A stretch of DNA of 64,000 bases from Bacteroidota bacterium. Its GTDB lineage: Bacteria; Bacteroidota; Ignavibacteria; Ignavibacteriales; Melioribacteraceae. Numbering within the stretch: position 1 is the first letter of the stretch; each line of letters begins with the position of its first letter. The DNA lies in assembly GCA_023397505.1 (NCBI GenBank), contig JAEWUC010000005.1, positions 434,001 to 498,000 of the forward strand, read 5' to 3'. Shown here in pieces: positions 9,537-18,827 of this stretch. The notes under the pieces were generated by a model that was given only the letters and a program-made list of their open reading frames with translations, was not told the origin of the DNA and did no database searches. A program made the translations under genes and the position numbers.

Positions 9537-11009
9537 ATGAAAAGACTTACTTTTATTTTGTTGGCTGTTATTTTTTCTTTCACCGGATGCAGCAAATCCA
9601 GCGCGCAATTTGAAATTGTTCCGGCATTTCCAAATTTAACTTTTGAACAACCGGTTGATTTTCAATTCCCGGATGATAATTCCAACAGACTTTTTGTTGT
9701 TGAACAGCCGGGTAAAATATTTGTTTTTGAAAACAACGCTGATGTTGCTACAAAACAATTGTTTCTTGATTTAACGAATAAAGTTTTATTCGGCGGCGAA
9801 CAAGGATTACTCGGTCTTGCATTTCATCCCGATTATAAAAATAACGGTTACTTTTTTGTTGATTACACAACCAGTAATCCGCGACGAACTGTTATTTCGC
9901 GTTTTAAAGTTAGTGATGACAATCCCAACACGGCAGATAAAAACAGCGAGGTTGTTTTGATTGAAGTTGCTCAGCCGTATTCAAATCATAACGGCGGACA
10001 AATTGCATTTGGGCCTGACGGATATTTATATATATCTCTCGGCGACGGCGGTTCGGCAGGCGACCCACAAGATAATGCGCAAAACTTAAAATCACATCTC
10101 GGCAAAATTTTAAGAATTGATGTTAATCAAACAAGCGGGGAGTCGAATTATTCGATACCGGATGATAATCCTTTTAAAAACAATACAAATGGTTTGAAGG
10201 AAGAAATTTATGCGTGGGGTTTGCGAAATGTTTGGAGATTTAGTTTTGATAATTCAACTAAAAAACTTTGGGCGGCCGATGTAGGACAAAACGCATGGGA
10301 AGAAATTCATATAATTGAAAAAGGAAAAAACTACGGCTGGCGTATACTAGAAGGTTTTCATTGTTTCAATCCTTCCAGTAATTGCGATACGACAAATTTA
10401 ACAATGCCTATTTGGGAATACCCGCACAACCAAGACGGAGGTTATTCGATTACCGGCGGATACGTTTATAAAGGGAAAAACGCTTTGGAGATTTACAACA
10501 AATATGTTTACGGTGATTTTGTAACAGGAAATATTTGGGCTTTGGAATACGACGGCAAAAATGTTAAGAACAATTTGTTATTCAAAACTAATCACAGCAT
10601 AGCAACGTTTGGCATTGATCAAAACAACGAATTGTATTTCACAAATTATGCGACCGGTAAAATTTATAAATTCAAAGGCACGATTAATACCGATGTAGGA
10701 AGTTTATCAATCCCAAAAGATTTTGAATTAGAACAGAATTTCCCGAATCCGTTTAACCCAACCACAACAATCCGGTATTCAATTCCAAACACTGAGGCGC
10801 GAATCAGCACGTCTCCTCAGAAAGTAATTTTGAAAATTTTTGATTTACTGGGAAGAGAATTAAAAACTCTAATTAATGATTATAAAGAACCGGGCACTTA
10901 TAATTATCAATTAACCGCCAACGCCATTCAACTAACAAGCGGGATATATTTTTATACATTAAATTCCGGTGCGTTCTTGGAGACAAAAAAAATGATGTAT
11001 CTCAAATAG
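9537..11009 (+). CDS. PQQ-type soluble sugar dehydrogenase with T9SS sorting domain
   Basis: 490 residues. A six-bladed glucose/sorbosone dehydrogenase (YliI-like) propeller spans about 25-375, with GLLGLAFHPDY, the GDGGSAGDP block and DGGYSITGGYVY. These enzymes oxidise aldose sugars with PQQ. The C-terminal about 90 residues are a type A T9SS sorting domain beginning FELEQNFPNPFNP and ending SGIYFYTLNSG...KKMMYLK, so the protein should be exported and anchored or released at the cell surface. The N-terminus is ambiguous: FTGC resembles a lipobox, while SSAQ|F fits signal peptidase I cleavage. Confidence 0.88.
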   Translation: MKRLTFILLAVIFSFTGCSKSSAQFEIVPAFPNLTFEQPVDFQFPDDNSNRLFVVEQPGKIFVFENNADVATKQLFLDLTNKVLFGGEQGLLGLAFHPDYKNNGYFFVDYTTSNPRRTVISRFKVSDDNPNTADKNSEVVLIEVAQPYSNHNGGQIAFGPDGYLYISLGDGGSAGDPQDNAQNLKSHLGKILRIDVNQTSGESNYSIPDDNPFKNNTNGLKEEIYAWGLRNVWRFSFDNSTKKLWAADVGQNAWEEIHIIEKGKNYGWRILEGFHCFNPSSNCDTTNLTMPIWEYPHNQDGGYSITGGYVYKGKNALEIYNKYVYGDFVTGNIWALEYDGKNVKNNLLFKTNHSIATFGIDQNNELYFTNYATGKIYKFKGTINTDVGSLSIPKDFELEQNFPNPFNPTTTIRYSIPNTEARISTSPQKVILKIFDLLGRELKTLINDYKEPGTYNYQLTANAIQLTSGIYFYTLNSGAFLETKKMMYLK

Positions 11010-11017
11010 TTGCCAGC

Positions 11018-12262
11018 TTATACCAATACTCTCGTTTTTATAGTTTCCGGAATGGCTTTCAAATCTTTCATAATATCTTTTGTATAAGATTTACTATCGA
11101 TATCCAAAATAACATAGCCGATGTATGGATCGGTCTGTAAATACTGGGCAGCTATGTTCAGCTTACGTGAAGTAAATGTTTTTGTAATCTTGTTCAGAAC
11201 GCCGGGCTGGTTTTTATGAATGTGCAGATATCTTTGCTTATCAACATTTGGCGGAAGCGATACTTGAACAAAATTAGTTGCACCTATCGTTGAACCGTTA
11301 TCGCAATATTTTACAAGTTTTTGAGACACCTCAAGCGCAATATTAGCTTGCGCTTCGAGCGTACTGCCGCCGATATGCGGGGTTAAAATAACGCTTTCAT
11401 ACTTTTGCAATATATTATTAAACGGTTCTTTGTTAGATGTCGGTTCTTCGGGGTAAACATCAATCGCCGCGCCGTAAAGATGTTTTTCGTCAAGCACTTT
11501 TGCAAGATCTTCAAGATTAACAACAGTTCCCCTCGAAGAATTTATTAAGTATGATCCGCTTTTCATCTTCTTCAATTGCTCGTAGCGAATCATATTTTTC
11601 GTCTGCTCTGTTTCGGGTACATGTAGAGTAACAATATCGGAGACTTCTAAAAGTTCATCGAGGGATTCGCACGCTTTGGCATTTCCAAGATTTAACTTTT
11701 TCAAAATGTCGTAGTAGTAAACATTCATTCCCAAACTTTCGGCAAGAATTGAAACTTGTGAGCCGATATGTCCGTATCCGATTATTCCTATATTTTTTCC
11801 GCGAACCTCGAATGAGTTGGATGCTTCTTTCAACCATTTGCCTTGATGAGCATAATAATTTTTCTCAGGTATTTTGCGAATAAGGAAAATGGCTTCGGCG
11901 ATAACAAGTTCAGCGACAGAACGAGTGTTCGAAAACGGTGCATTAAAAACCGGGATACCTTTTAACTTTGCAGCATGCAGATCAACTTGATTTGTACCGA
12001 TACTGTAACAGCCGATTGCAATTAATTTGTTTGCATGTTTTAAAACATCCGAAGTTAAATTTGTTCTTGATCTAATACCTATAATGTGAACATCTTTAAT
12101 TTTTTCTTTTAACTCATCATCTTCGTATGAGCTTTTTATGTATTCAACATTCGAATATTCATTACACTTAAAATAATTCAACGAATTTTCATGAAGTCCT
12201 TCGAGAAGCATTACTTTAATCTTTTCTTTAGAAAGCGAGTATTTCTTCTTTAGTTTGTCCAT
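11018..12262 (-). CDS. serA: D-3-phosphoglycerate dehydrogenase
   Basis: 414 residues, the length of the E. coli-type enzyme. Substrate-binding halves flank the NAD-binding fold (NIGIIGYGHIGSQVSILAE). The catalytic set is visible: Arg in INSSRGTVV, Glu in the PEEPTSNKEP region and His in LTPHIGGSTLEAQ. A C-terminal ACT domain (about 340-414, starting near RYLHIHKNQPGVLNKI) normally binds serine for feedback inhibition. It oxidises 3-phosphoglycerate, the first step of serine synthesis. Convergent with the sugar dehydrogenase, only 8 bp apart. Confidence 0.93.
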   Translation of the reverse strand: MDKLKKKYSLSKEKIKVMLLEGLHENSLNYFKCNEYSNVEYIKSSYEDDELKEKIKDVHIIGIRSRTNLTSDVLKHANKLIAIGCYSIGTNQVDLHAAKLKGIPVFNAPFSNTRSVAELVIAEAIFLIRKIPEKNYYAHQGKWLKEASNSFEVRGKNIGIIGYGHIGSQVSILAESLGMNVYYYDILKKLNLGNAKACESLDELLEVSDIVTLHVPETEQTKNMIRYEQLKKMKSGSYLINSSRGTVVNLEDLAKVLDEKHLYGAAIDVYPEEPTSNKEPFNNILQKYESVILTPHIGGSTLEAQANIALEVSQKLVKYCDNGSTIGATNFVQVSLPPNVDKQRYLHIHKNQPGVLNKITKTFTSRKLNIAAQYLQTDPYIGYVILDIDSKSYTKDIMKDLKAIPETIKTRVLV

Positions 12263-12373
12263 TTATTTTTCTTCGGAAATGTTTGCAATATCTACCCGTA
12301 ATTATTATCCAGCAAAACTATTTTATGGCCGGGAAAAAACCAAATATTTGGTAAGCAAGATAAAGAAATGATA

Positions 12374-13342
12374 TTAATTTTTTAACTGCCTTAGCAAAAT
12401 TTCCTTAATAATATTTTCGGCGTGATATCTTGAATTTTCAATAAACCATTTACCAGTTTCCATTCCACCGCAGACGACACCAGCCATAAAGATTCCTTCG
12501 GTATTGGATTCAAAAGTTTCTTCATTGTAGACCGGTATCATTGAATCATCAGATATAAAATTAATTCCGCATCTTTTTAAGAAATCGAAATCAGGGTGAT
12601 AGCCCGTCATTGCTAAAACAAAATCATTCTGAATTCTGTATTTGAAATCCTTCCTACTAATCACAACTTCCTTTTCTGTTATTTCAACGACTTCTGAATT
12701 GAAATATGCTTTTATTGTTCCCTCATTAATTCTATTTTCTATATCCGGACGCACCCAGTACTTTACTCCGTCATCAAGTTTGCCTTTACGCAAAATCATA
12801 GTAACATCTGCGCCGCGCCGATAGGTTTCTAACGCAACATCAACCGCCGAATTCCCCCCGCCGATTACAACTATTTTCTGACCCGCATACGGATGAGAAT
12901 CTTCGTAGTAATGTCTTACCTTTGGTAAATCTTCGCCGGGAATACTCATCATGTTGGGATTGTCATAAAATCCTATAGCAATTATTACGTTTCGAGCCGA
13001 ATATGTTTCTTTAATTGTATTTATTGTAAAACTATTGTCTCCTTTTATTACTGAAATTACTTTTTCATAATTCTTCACATTTAAATTCCATGACGATTTT
13101 ACACGTCTATAATATTCAAGTGCTTCTGTTCGTGTCGGTTTTACCCCATGCGAAATAAAAGGGACATTTCCTATTTCCAGCCGCTCCGATGTTGAAAAGA
13201 AAACCATATTCATAGGATAGTTATAAATTGAATTTACAAGGCATCCTTTTTCTAAAATTAAATGTGAAAGATTAGCTTTCTTTGCTTCTATTCCGCAAGC
13301 CAAACCGATTGGGCCTGCACCGATTATAACTACATCCGTCAT
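12374..13342 (-). CDS. ypdA: YpdA family bacillithiol disulfide reductase
   Basis: 322 residues with two dinucleotide-binding motifs, VIIGAGPIGLACGIEAKK (FAD) and VVIGGGNSAVDVALE (NADPH). It lacks the CxxC pair of thioredoxin reductase, as YpdA does. The YPMNMVFFSTSERLEIG block is family specific. YpdA reduces bacillithiol disulfide with NADPH; bacillithiol or its N-methyl form occurs in Chlorobiota-related bacteria, so the call fits the inferred host. Monocistronic, with the start at the ATG before TDVVIIGAG. Confidence 0.88.
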   Translation of the reverse strand: MTDVVIIGAGPIGLACGIEAKKANLSHLILEKGCLVNSIYNYPMNMVFFSTSERLEIGNVPFISHGVKPTRTEALEYYRRVKSSWNLNVKNYEKVISVIKGDNSFTINTIKETYSARNVIIAIGFYDNPNMMSIPGEDLPKVRHYYEDSHPYAGQKIVVIGGGNSAVDVALETYRRGADVTMILRKGKLDDGVKYWVRPDIENRINEGTIKAYFNSEVVEITEKEVVISRKDFKYRIQNDFVLAMTGYHPDFDFLKRCGINFISDDSMIPVYNEETFESNTEGIFMAGVVCGGMETGKWFIENSRYHAENIIKEILLRQLKN

Positions 13343-13454
13343 GGTTTATCCCAAGTATTATTAGTACATATAACTTGCAACCGGGTTGTGTAGTTCAATT
13401 TGCTAACTATTTAAGAACTATATTTCATAAATTTCGATAAACAAATGGTGTCAA

Positions 13455-13940
13455 ATGGAAATCTATAAATATTCTTTTTTTGCAAAAGTTATCTACCGAT
13501 TTGGAAATATTATCGCAACCATTTTGCTTTCAATACATTTCTTTTTTTCGTTAATAGTAATGTTCAAGGTTTGGTATTATGTTTTCCCGGCATTGATAAA
13601 TTTTTTAGTGATCTACGTAATAAACAGATATTACTTAAAAACGTATAAAACTTTTCCATTCATAATTGAAGCAGATAATGAAAAGATAATATGTAAAGAT
13701 TTTTTTCCCGATAACAAAGAAGTTGTAATTAAATACGATGATATTAGTGAGTTGCGCGGCGGACTTTTCAGCGGTTACCCGACACGCCCAATTTATATTC
13801 ATGACGGCAAACAGAATATTACTATAGGATTTTATTCGCATGTCGGGAATTTTCAGAAATTTCTGACCAAAATTCTGCAGAATATCCCACAAAGCAAGTA
13901 CAACGAAACGATGGAGAATTTGAAAAATGGTAGAAAATAA
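13455..13940 (+). CDS. Hypothetical membrane protein with PH-like tail
   Basis: 161 residues, family not recognised. Two transmembrane helices (about 17-36 and 40-58) are followed by a soluble beta-rich part that contains a VIKYDDISELRGG stretch and an FYSHVGNFQKFLTKI helix, a layout reminiscent of bacterial PH-like membrane proteins. No functional inference is justified. It ends at a terminator shared with the convergent HU gene. Confidence 0.55.
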   Translation: MEIYKYSFFAKVIYRFGNIIATILLSIHFFFSLIVMFKVWYYVFPALINFLVIYVINRYYLKTYKTFPFIIEADNEKIICKDFFPDNKEVVIKYDDISELRGGLFSGYPTRPIYIHDGKQNITIGFYSHVGNFQKFLTKILQNIPQSKYNETMENLKNGRK

Positions 13941-13941
13941 A

Positions 13942-13968
13942 AAGCCCACCATAAAGATGGGCATTTTA
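13942..13968. terminator. Bidirectional terminator between the membrane protein and HU genes
   Basis: GCCCACC and GATGGGC arms (one G-T type pair) around a short A-rich loop, with T-tracts on both strands. It fits the 29-bp space between two convergent genes. Confidence 0.75.
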
Positions 13969-13969
13969 A

Positions 13970-14254
13970 TTATGCTTTATAAACGAGGATTGCATCCTTT
14001 GCGGCTTTGGCAACTCTGAATTTAACAACTTTTTTCGCAGGTATTGTAATTGTTTCGCCTGTTTTCGGATTTCTGCCTTGTCTTGCTTTTCTGTCAACCA
14101 AAACTAATTTGCCAAGACCTGGAATAACAAAAGATTTTTTTGCTTCTTTGTAAGAAAGTTTAACTAGTTCGTTAATAAATTCTCCAGCAGCTTTTTTTGT
14201 AATGCCGGATTTTTTTGCCATGTGGTCTAATATTTGGCTTTTGGTCATTGCCAT
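13970..14254 (-). CDS. HU family DNA-binding protein
   Basis: 94 residues with the full HU/IHF fold. Helices are KSQILDHMAKKSGITKKAAGEF and a VKLSYKEAKK turn, then GLGKLVLVDRKARQGRNP, the flexible arm GETITIPAKKVVKF with its conserved Pro, and a basic C-terminus. HU proteins bend and package DNA without strong sequence preference and help recombination and replication. A plausible RBS (AAGGGG) precedes the ATG. Confidence 0.93.
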   Translation of the reverse strand: MAMTKSQILDHMAKKSGITKKAAGEFINELVKLSYKEAKKSFVIPGLGKLVLVDRKARQGRNPKTGETITIPAKKVVKFRVAKAAKDAILVYKA

Positions 14255-14470
14255 GGTGTAACCCCTTTATTTGTTGTGTGTGATTTCATTCGAAATTTAG
14301 CATTTTTTTATTTGAAAACAAACAGTTTTTGTCTCTTTTATATACTTTATGATTTATAACAACATGGTTTTGACAGGCATTATTATTACTCGAAAATGAT
14401 GTGTCTAAAACTATCTCTTTGATGAAAAACTAATTAAATATATTTTTAGAAAAAAAATTTAACTCCTATT

Positions 14471-16558
14471 ATGAAAAACATTTTTCTTATTACTTTAATC
14501 TTTATGTCTGTCACAAATATTTATGCCGAATGGGAAATTGAGAAACTTATCTCCGTACAGGCAATTGAAGACTCACTCAAAATCAATTTCGAAAGTAAAA
14601 CTGATACCGCAAACAATTCTGCGGCAGATTCACTTAAGAAAATGCCGGCAAAAAAGATTATCCCCATCAACGAACAAGGAATAGTAGATTCAACTTTTCA
14701 GAATAACACTCTTTACAAAAAATATCTCAACAAAACAGATTACAGGTACACGGGCAATTTTATTTCGCAAACCCACTTTGGTTTCTTAAGAGATTTTGGG
14801 AATGTTGGACAACCCGCCGAAGTTTTGATCTACGGACAAGGTTTTAACGGTTCAACTTATCTTTCAGATGGAATTAATAATACTAACAGACTAACAAACT
14901 CTTACGATCTAAATTTGTTCCAATTCGAAAGTATTGATAGAATAGAAATTATTCCGCTCGTACGGGGATTTTTGTACGGCAGCAATAATAATCCGGCAGC
15001 TATCAATTTTATTTCAAGTGAATTTAAAGGGAATATACCTTACACACGAATCAAATTTTATCAAGGCATTTATGACGAAGGATTTTTTGACGGCATTTTC
15101 AATTCGACTATCAGCAGTAAAATTAGCTTGGCTGCTGAAATTACAAATCAAAGCGCAGGACAGCGCTATGATAATAGCGGGCAAAGTGCTTGGCTGGCCT
15201 CTGCACGATTGAGATATATTCTTTCAGATAAAATTAATTTAATTGCCGGTTACCGTTATGCAAAGACCAACACTCCGCTAAATGGCGGTGTTAATCTGGA
15301 TTCTATTATTAGTTCTAATTCAACCGAAAATGTTGAAGACATACTTTACAATAATATTCAAGCACCGGTTAACTATACAAACAGATATCAAAAGGTTTCA
15401 TCACATAATTTTTACATGAAAACTTTAGCCGATATTATCCCACAATCACCGACTTCATTAACATTTTACTACCAGGATGTTTTGAATGAATTTAGGCAGA
15501 ATGATTCTACATCCAAATCAAATTTGCAAAGTAATGTTGCATCTATAATGAACAACAATAGTTACAAAACAACCGGGATAAATCTCGATCAGATTGTGAA
15601 ATTGAATTTTATTTCGTTAAGGACAATTGCCGGTTATGAACATAATACTTTTGGTGCTCCCCATATGCTAAAAGATTTTGATAATAATTCTGCATGGCTG
15701 TCTGCACAAGTAAACTTTTCTTTATTTGAGAACAAAATTACTTCTTCCCTTTTTGCAAAGTATTTGAAATACGGCAGTAATAATTTGAATGGCTGCGGGG
15801 CCGATTTTTCATTGAATATAATAAATGGACTTAATGTTTATGCAGGCTACTCAGAATATGAACGCCCTTACAGTAACTTTTGGCAATTTTCAACAGCAGA
15901 TGATTTTACTTCAAAAAGTTTTGAAACGGCTGTTTCTTTCAACAATGAAGTAATTAATTTCCGAACCGGATATTTCACTTCGACTAATTACAATGCCGCA
16001 ATACCTGTTCTGATTTTAAATACTGATGGAAATAAAACAAAAAATGAGAGTGCCTTCTTTATAGGAAACGATAACATAACGGCATCCGGAGTTAATATTA
16101 AATTGGATATTAAATTCTGGAAACTGTTACTCACTACAAATTCAAGTTACTATTTTTCGAAAACGGATCGAGATAAAATCGGCTTACCTGAATTTACAAT
16201 GCAAGGTGGAATTTACTATATCGATACTCTCTTTAACTCCAATCTAAAGTTAAAAGCCGGAATTAATTATTCATCAATTGGAAATAGGAACAATTTGTAT
16301 TATGATTTCGAAAAAAGCATTTCGACAACTCATGCGGGAATGATCAATGCTGCTTCCGGTTTAATTCAATATTTACCGCATGAAAATATTACTTCCGACT
16401 TTCAAATTGATTTTTTTGTTGCCGGACAAATTCAAGATAACGCTACCATATATTTTACTTTTGAGAATATCTTGAATAACAGGTATTACTTAATTCCATA
16501 CTACCCGATGTACGAACGCGGAATACGTTTTGGTGTGGCTTGGGAATTTTTTAATTAA
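14471..16558 (+). CDS. TonB-dependent receptor (plug and beta-barrel)
   Basis: 695 residues with a signal peptide (about 1-19). A plug-like region (about 80-180) holds the VLIYGQGFNGSTYLSDGINN stretch and the ESIDRIEIIPLVRGFLYGS segment, which resemble the conserved plug elements. The rest is alternating aromatic/polar strands typical of a 22-strand outer-membrane barrel, ending IRFGVAWEFFN with the C-terminal Phe signature. There is no obvious carboxypeptidase-like N-terminal domain, and the plug is diverged, so the ligand is unknown. Its last four bases overlap the convergent TrmH gene. Confidence 0.7.
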   Translation: MKNIFLITLIFMSVTNIYAEWEIEKLISVQAIEDSLKINFESKTDTANNSAADSLKKMPAKKIIPINEQGIVDSTFQNNTLYKKYLNKTDYRYTGNFISQTHFGFLRDFGNVGQPAEVLIYGQGFNGSTYLSDGINNTNRLTNSYDLNLFQFESIDRIEIIPLVRGFLYGSNNNPAAINFISSEFKGNIPYTRIKFYQGIYDEGFFDGIFNSTISSKISLAAEITNQSAGQRYDNSGQSAWLASARLRYILSDKINLIAGYRYAKTNTPLNGGVNLDSIISSNSTENVEDILYNNIQAPVNYTNRYQKVSSHNFYMKTLADIIPQSPTSLTFYYQDVLNEFRQNDSTSKSNLQSNVASIMNNNSYKTTGINLDQIVKLNFISLRTIAGYEHNTFGAPHMLKDFDNNSAWLSAQVNFSLFENKITSSLFAKYLKYGSNNLNGCGADFSLNIINGLNVYAGYSEYERPYSNFWQFSTADDFTSKSFETAVSFNNEVINFRTGYFTSTNYNAAIPVLILNTDGNKTKNESAFFIGNDNITASGVNIKLDIKFWKLLLTTNSSYYFSKTDRDKIGLPEFTMQGGIYYIDTLFNSNLKLKAGINYSSIGNRNNLYYDFEKSISTTHAGMINAASGLIQYLPHENITSDFQIDFFVAGQIQDNATIYFTFENILNNRYYLIPYYPMYERGIRFGVAWEFFN

Positions 16559-17310
16559 TGAGATAGTTCCGAAAGTATTACCGCCGAAGCGCTCGCAACG
16601 TTTAATGATTCCGCTCCGCCTCTTTTGGGAATCGTAATTTGAAGATCAGACATTTTTAATAATTCATTTGAAGGACCGTTAGCTTCGTTGCAAAAGACAA
16701 TTATGCTTTTCTCGGGTGTAGAAAATTCGTAAATATTTTCTCCATTCAAATCCGAACATAAAATTTTGTAGCCGTTGTTTTTATATGATTGAATGGAATT
16801 ATTAAAGTCATCCTCTTCTATTATATCAAGATGAAAAACAGAACCCGCCGAGGAACGAATTACTTTGGGATTATAAATTTCAGCACAATTATCACTTAAT
16901 ATAATTTTTACAAAACCGAACCAATCGCAGTTGCGCAAAATTGTACCTAGATTTCCCGGGTCGGAAATATTTTCGAGTGCAACAATTCTATTAACATTCT
17001 TATTACTTTTATGTTGTACAAATTTTCTGAAAACCCCGATGATCCCCTGCGGAGTTTTTGTGTCTGCAAGTTTTTCAAAGTCTTTTTGTTTTGCAACCTC
17101 AATTCTTTCAACTCTTTGCGAAAGCTGCTTTACTATATCTTCATGGCTTTCTGAGAATAAATTTGAAGCGATCAAGCACTCACATTTAAGACCGGAATCG
17201 AGAGCATCTTGAATTAATTTATGCCCTTCTACTAGAAATTTATTTTCCTCTATTCTATATTTTTTTTGGAGAAGTGATGAATAATATTTCAATTCAGCAT
17301 GGGTTAGCAT
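16555..17310 (-). CDS. TrmH/SpoU family RNA 2'-O-methyltransferase
   Basis: 251 residues: an N-terminal RNA-binding substrate domain (about 1-90) and a C-terminal SPOUT knot. Motif 1 is ENISDPGNLGTILRNCDWFG and motif 3 is ITIPKRGGAESLNVASAS. Motif 2 reads CNEANGPSNELL where most members have GNExxG, so the first Gly is replaced by Cys. These enzymes methylate a ribose 2'-OH in rRNA or tRNA using SAM; the target base cannot be told. Monocistronic, immediately upstream of the tRNA-Thr locus. Confidence 0.85.
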   Translation of the reverse strand: MLTHAELKYYSSLLQKKYRIEENKFLVEGHKLIQDALDSGLKCECLIASNLFSESHEDIVKQLSQRVERIEVAKQKDFEKLADTKTPQGIIGVFRKFVQHKSNKNVNRIVALENISDPGNLGTILRNCDWFGFVKIILSDNCAEIYNPKVIRSSAGSVFHLDIIEEDDFNNSIQSYKNNGYKILCSDLNGENIYEFSTPEKSIIVFCNEANGPSNELLKMSDLQITIPKRGGAESLNVASASAVILSELSH

Positions 17311-17433
17311 TTTTTATTCAATTTTTTAATTAAATATAGAGAATTTGCCAATCGATATAAAATTTTGTCTTCTTCGATATTTGGTTGCAATAAACCATAA
17401 AAAATTTGTAGATTTGTCCCGCAAAAAATAAGT

Positions 17434-17506
17434 GCTGGCGTAGCTCAGCTGGTAGAGCAGCTGACTTGTAATCAGCAGGTCGCGGGTTCGAGTCCCATCG
17501 CCAGCT
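17434..17506 (+). tRNA. tRNA-Thr (anticodon TGT)
   Basis: Cloverleaf readable by eye: acceptor stem GCTGGCG/CGCCAGC, D-arm GCTC..GAGC, anticodon stem GCTGA/TCAGC with loop CTTGTAA (anticodon TGT, reading ACA) and a T-arm GCGGGTTCGAGTCCCAT-type. No CCA is encoded. The 3' part from the anticodon loop onward is duplicated at 47817-47862, which marks this gene as the integration site of the island. The 5' half is original and the 3' half was supplied by the element. Confidence 0.97.
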
Positions 17507-17509
17507 CTC
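17464..17509 (+). repeat. attL: left 46-bp direct repeat of the genomic island
   Basis: The 46 bases from the tRNA anticodon loop to just past the tRNA end occur identically at 47817-47862. Homology continues weakly beyond the identical core into the terminator stem. Confidence 0.93.
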
Positions 17510-17511
17510 AT

Positions 17512-17546
17512 AAAGCCCCGAAATCGAAAGATTTCGGGGCTTTTTT
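17512..17546 (+). terminator. Strong terminator after tRNA-Thr (island copy)
   Basis: 14-bp stem AAAGCCCCGAAATC/GATTTCGGGGCTTT with a GAAA tetraloop and a run of T. A related but not identical terminator follows attR at 47865. Confidence 0.92.
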
Positions 17547-17585
17547 GTTTCTACAAGTTTGAAGTGTCACTGTGATTATAGCCAT

Positions 17586-17613
17586 TAAAGTAGGGAGTGA
17601 GTAGGGACTTTAA
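17586..17613. repeat. Left pair of GTAGGGA repeats (candidate integrase arm sites)
   Basis: Two GTAGGGA units with 11-bp period inside the left end of the island. A similar pair lies inside the right end at 47740-47770. Placement at both ends suggests recombinase arm-type binding sites; this is inference. Confidence 0.5.
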
Positions 17614-17733
17614 TTTACTCCATCTTTCCGAACAATATAAATAAGAACGTTTATTAATAATTAACTAGTACTTTCGACTGTTGAAAATATAATTAACTGA
17701 ATGATAAAAGGAAACAATCGGAAGCTTAACTTA

Positions 17734-18135
17734 TTATGCAGTTTCCGATTGTGCTATTACTTCTGTCTGTGAAATATCAAACACGGTAGCAGTAAAGAAG
17801 TGAACATCTTCATCATCTGGAATAATTTCGGAATTTTCTTGTTTGGTTTTTAAAGGGACAAAGATCAAAAAACCGTGTTCACCCTTTCGAACAATTCTAC
17901 CGGCTTTCTTCCATTGTTGAAACCCGCCAACTATAGTAAAGTTTATTTCACTTTGAGCAACTAAAAAACATTGGTTGTAAGGTGTGAGCAAATGACCTTC
18001 CACTGTAACGATGCCGAACTTATCAGCGATTGCTTGGCGTTGTTCTTCCGATAATTCGGACAGAGATTTACGGATTTTAATTATCCGTTCTTTCTTCTCA
18101 AGCTTTTTGCAAAGCTTTTCTTCTGTTGATAGCAT
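17734..18135 (-). CDS. ArdC N-terminal-domain protein (antirestriction-like, short)
   Basis: 133 residues matching the ssDNA-binding N-terminal domain of ArdC antirestriction proteins: GGFQQWKKAGRIVRKGEHG followed by a basic/hydrophobic strand and FFTATVFDISQTE. Full ArdC proteins are about 300 residues and carry a C-terminal metalloprotease domain, which is absent here, so this is either a stand-alone ssDNA-binding form or a truncation. ArdC proteins shield incoming plasmid DNA from restriction. It lies 3 bp after a small upstream gene. Most of the 30-kb island separates it from the integrase. Confidence 0.75.
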   Translation of the reverse strand: MLSTEEKLCKKLEKKERIIKIRKSLSELSEEQRQAIADKFGIVTVEGHLLTPYNQCFLVAQSEINFTIVGGFQQWKKAGRIVRKGEHGFLIFVPLKTKQENSEIIPDDEDVHFFTATVFDISQTEVIAQSETA

Positions 18136-18138
18136 GAC

Positions 18139-18336
18139 TTACCTCTTAAAAAAATAGCTTAATGAATTAATGAATGATGCAAGAAAGTTTTTAGCACATA
18201 CAAGTGACTGAAACGGAAATGAATAGAAAGCACCTTTTGTACAGAAGACATTAATCATAAATTTTTCTTTTACCTGAACTAAACGCACTAAGAAACCATG
18301 ATGCCTCTTTGAATAATGAACGATTCTATTTTTCAT
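18139..18336 (-). CDS. Small hypothetical protein in operon with ArdC-like gene
   Basis: 65 basic residues, not recognised. The frame is open further upstream to 18432, but the ATG at 18336 has AGGTG at good spacing, so I place the start there. It ends 3 bp before the ArdC-like start, which indicates co-transcription. The sequence is rich in Lys, His and Phe with no membrane span; it may be a small DNA-binding or antirestriction partner, but nothing shows this directly. Confidence 0.5.
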   Translation of the reverse strand: MKNRIVHYSKRHHGFLVRLVQVKEKFMINVFCTKGAFYSFPFQSLVCAKNFLASFINSLSYFFKR

Positions 18337-18827
18337 AACACACCTATTGAGTTGTAGAAAAAACATATTTTGCCCGCTTAGATGATCTTTTGCAAAAAGA
18401 TGGTTGGTTTTACTGATGGTGTAAGTAAACATGATGATTCAAGGCAAGGGCGAATCCCGCTTAACTATAAAAACATATTATTGATTAGCGGGAGAGTTTA
18501 TATACCCTTGCCCTGACCGGTTGATAAGATTAGAATAACACTAAGCTTGTTAATCGGCGGGCAAAATGATATAAGGTTGCAACAAAGAAAAAGAATTAAA
18601 GTGAGGGCGGAATTTTTGGTTGATAAAAATTGTGCCCGAACGTTTTAAGGATGCTGTTGAGGATAAGCAATTTATGAGTCCCGCCAAAAGCGGGACGAAT
18701 AATTTGCGCCGAATGCAGATAACGAACAAGTTTAAGTGAACGACCGGGTTGATTTAGAAGATTGTAAGTGAACGCAAATTTGTGAGTTATGAATTTAATA
18801 AGGACTGCTTTCGCAGTCCTTGAATAA
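18337..18827. other. Gap with nested inverted repeats
   Basis: About 490 bp without a supported gene. It contains a nested hairpin at 18443-18512 (outer arms GGCAAGGG/CCCTTGCC, inner arms CCCGCT/AGCGGG), a GTCCCGCC..GGCGGGAC-type hairpin near 18677-18697 and an 8-bp perfect hairpin at 18801-18820. It probably holds the promoter of the small gene and ArdC-like gene. Confidence 0.5.
18801..18820 (-). terminator. Hairpin terminator of the DUF6266-like gene
   Basis: AGGACTGC-TTTC-GCAGTCCT perfect stem, 8 bp past the stop of the minus-strand gene ending at 18828. The T-run after it is short, so strength is uncertain. Confidence 0.55.

Noticed and set aside
17326..17511. Minus-strand frame over the tRNA-Thr locus
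   Set aside because: It is antisense to a clear tRNA; the GDGTRTRDLLIT-type product is a well known false protein from tRNA genes.
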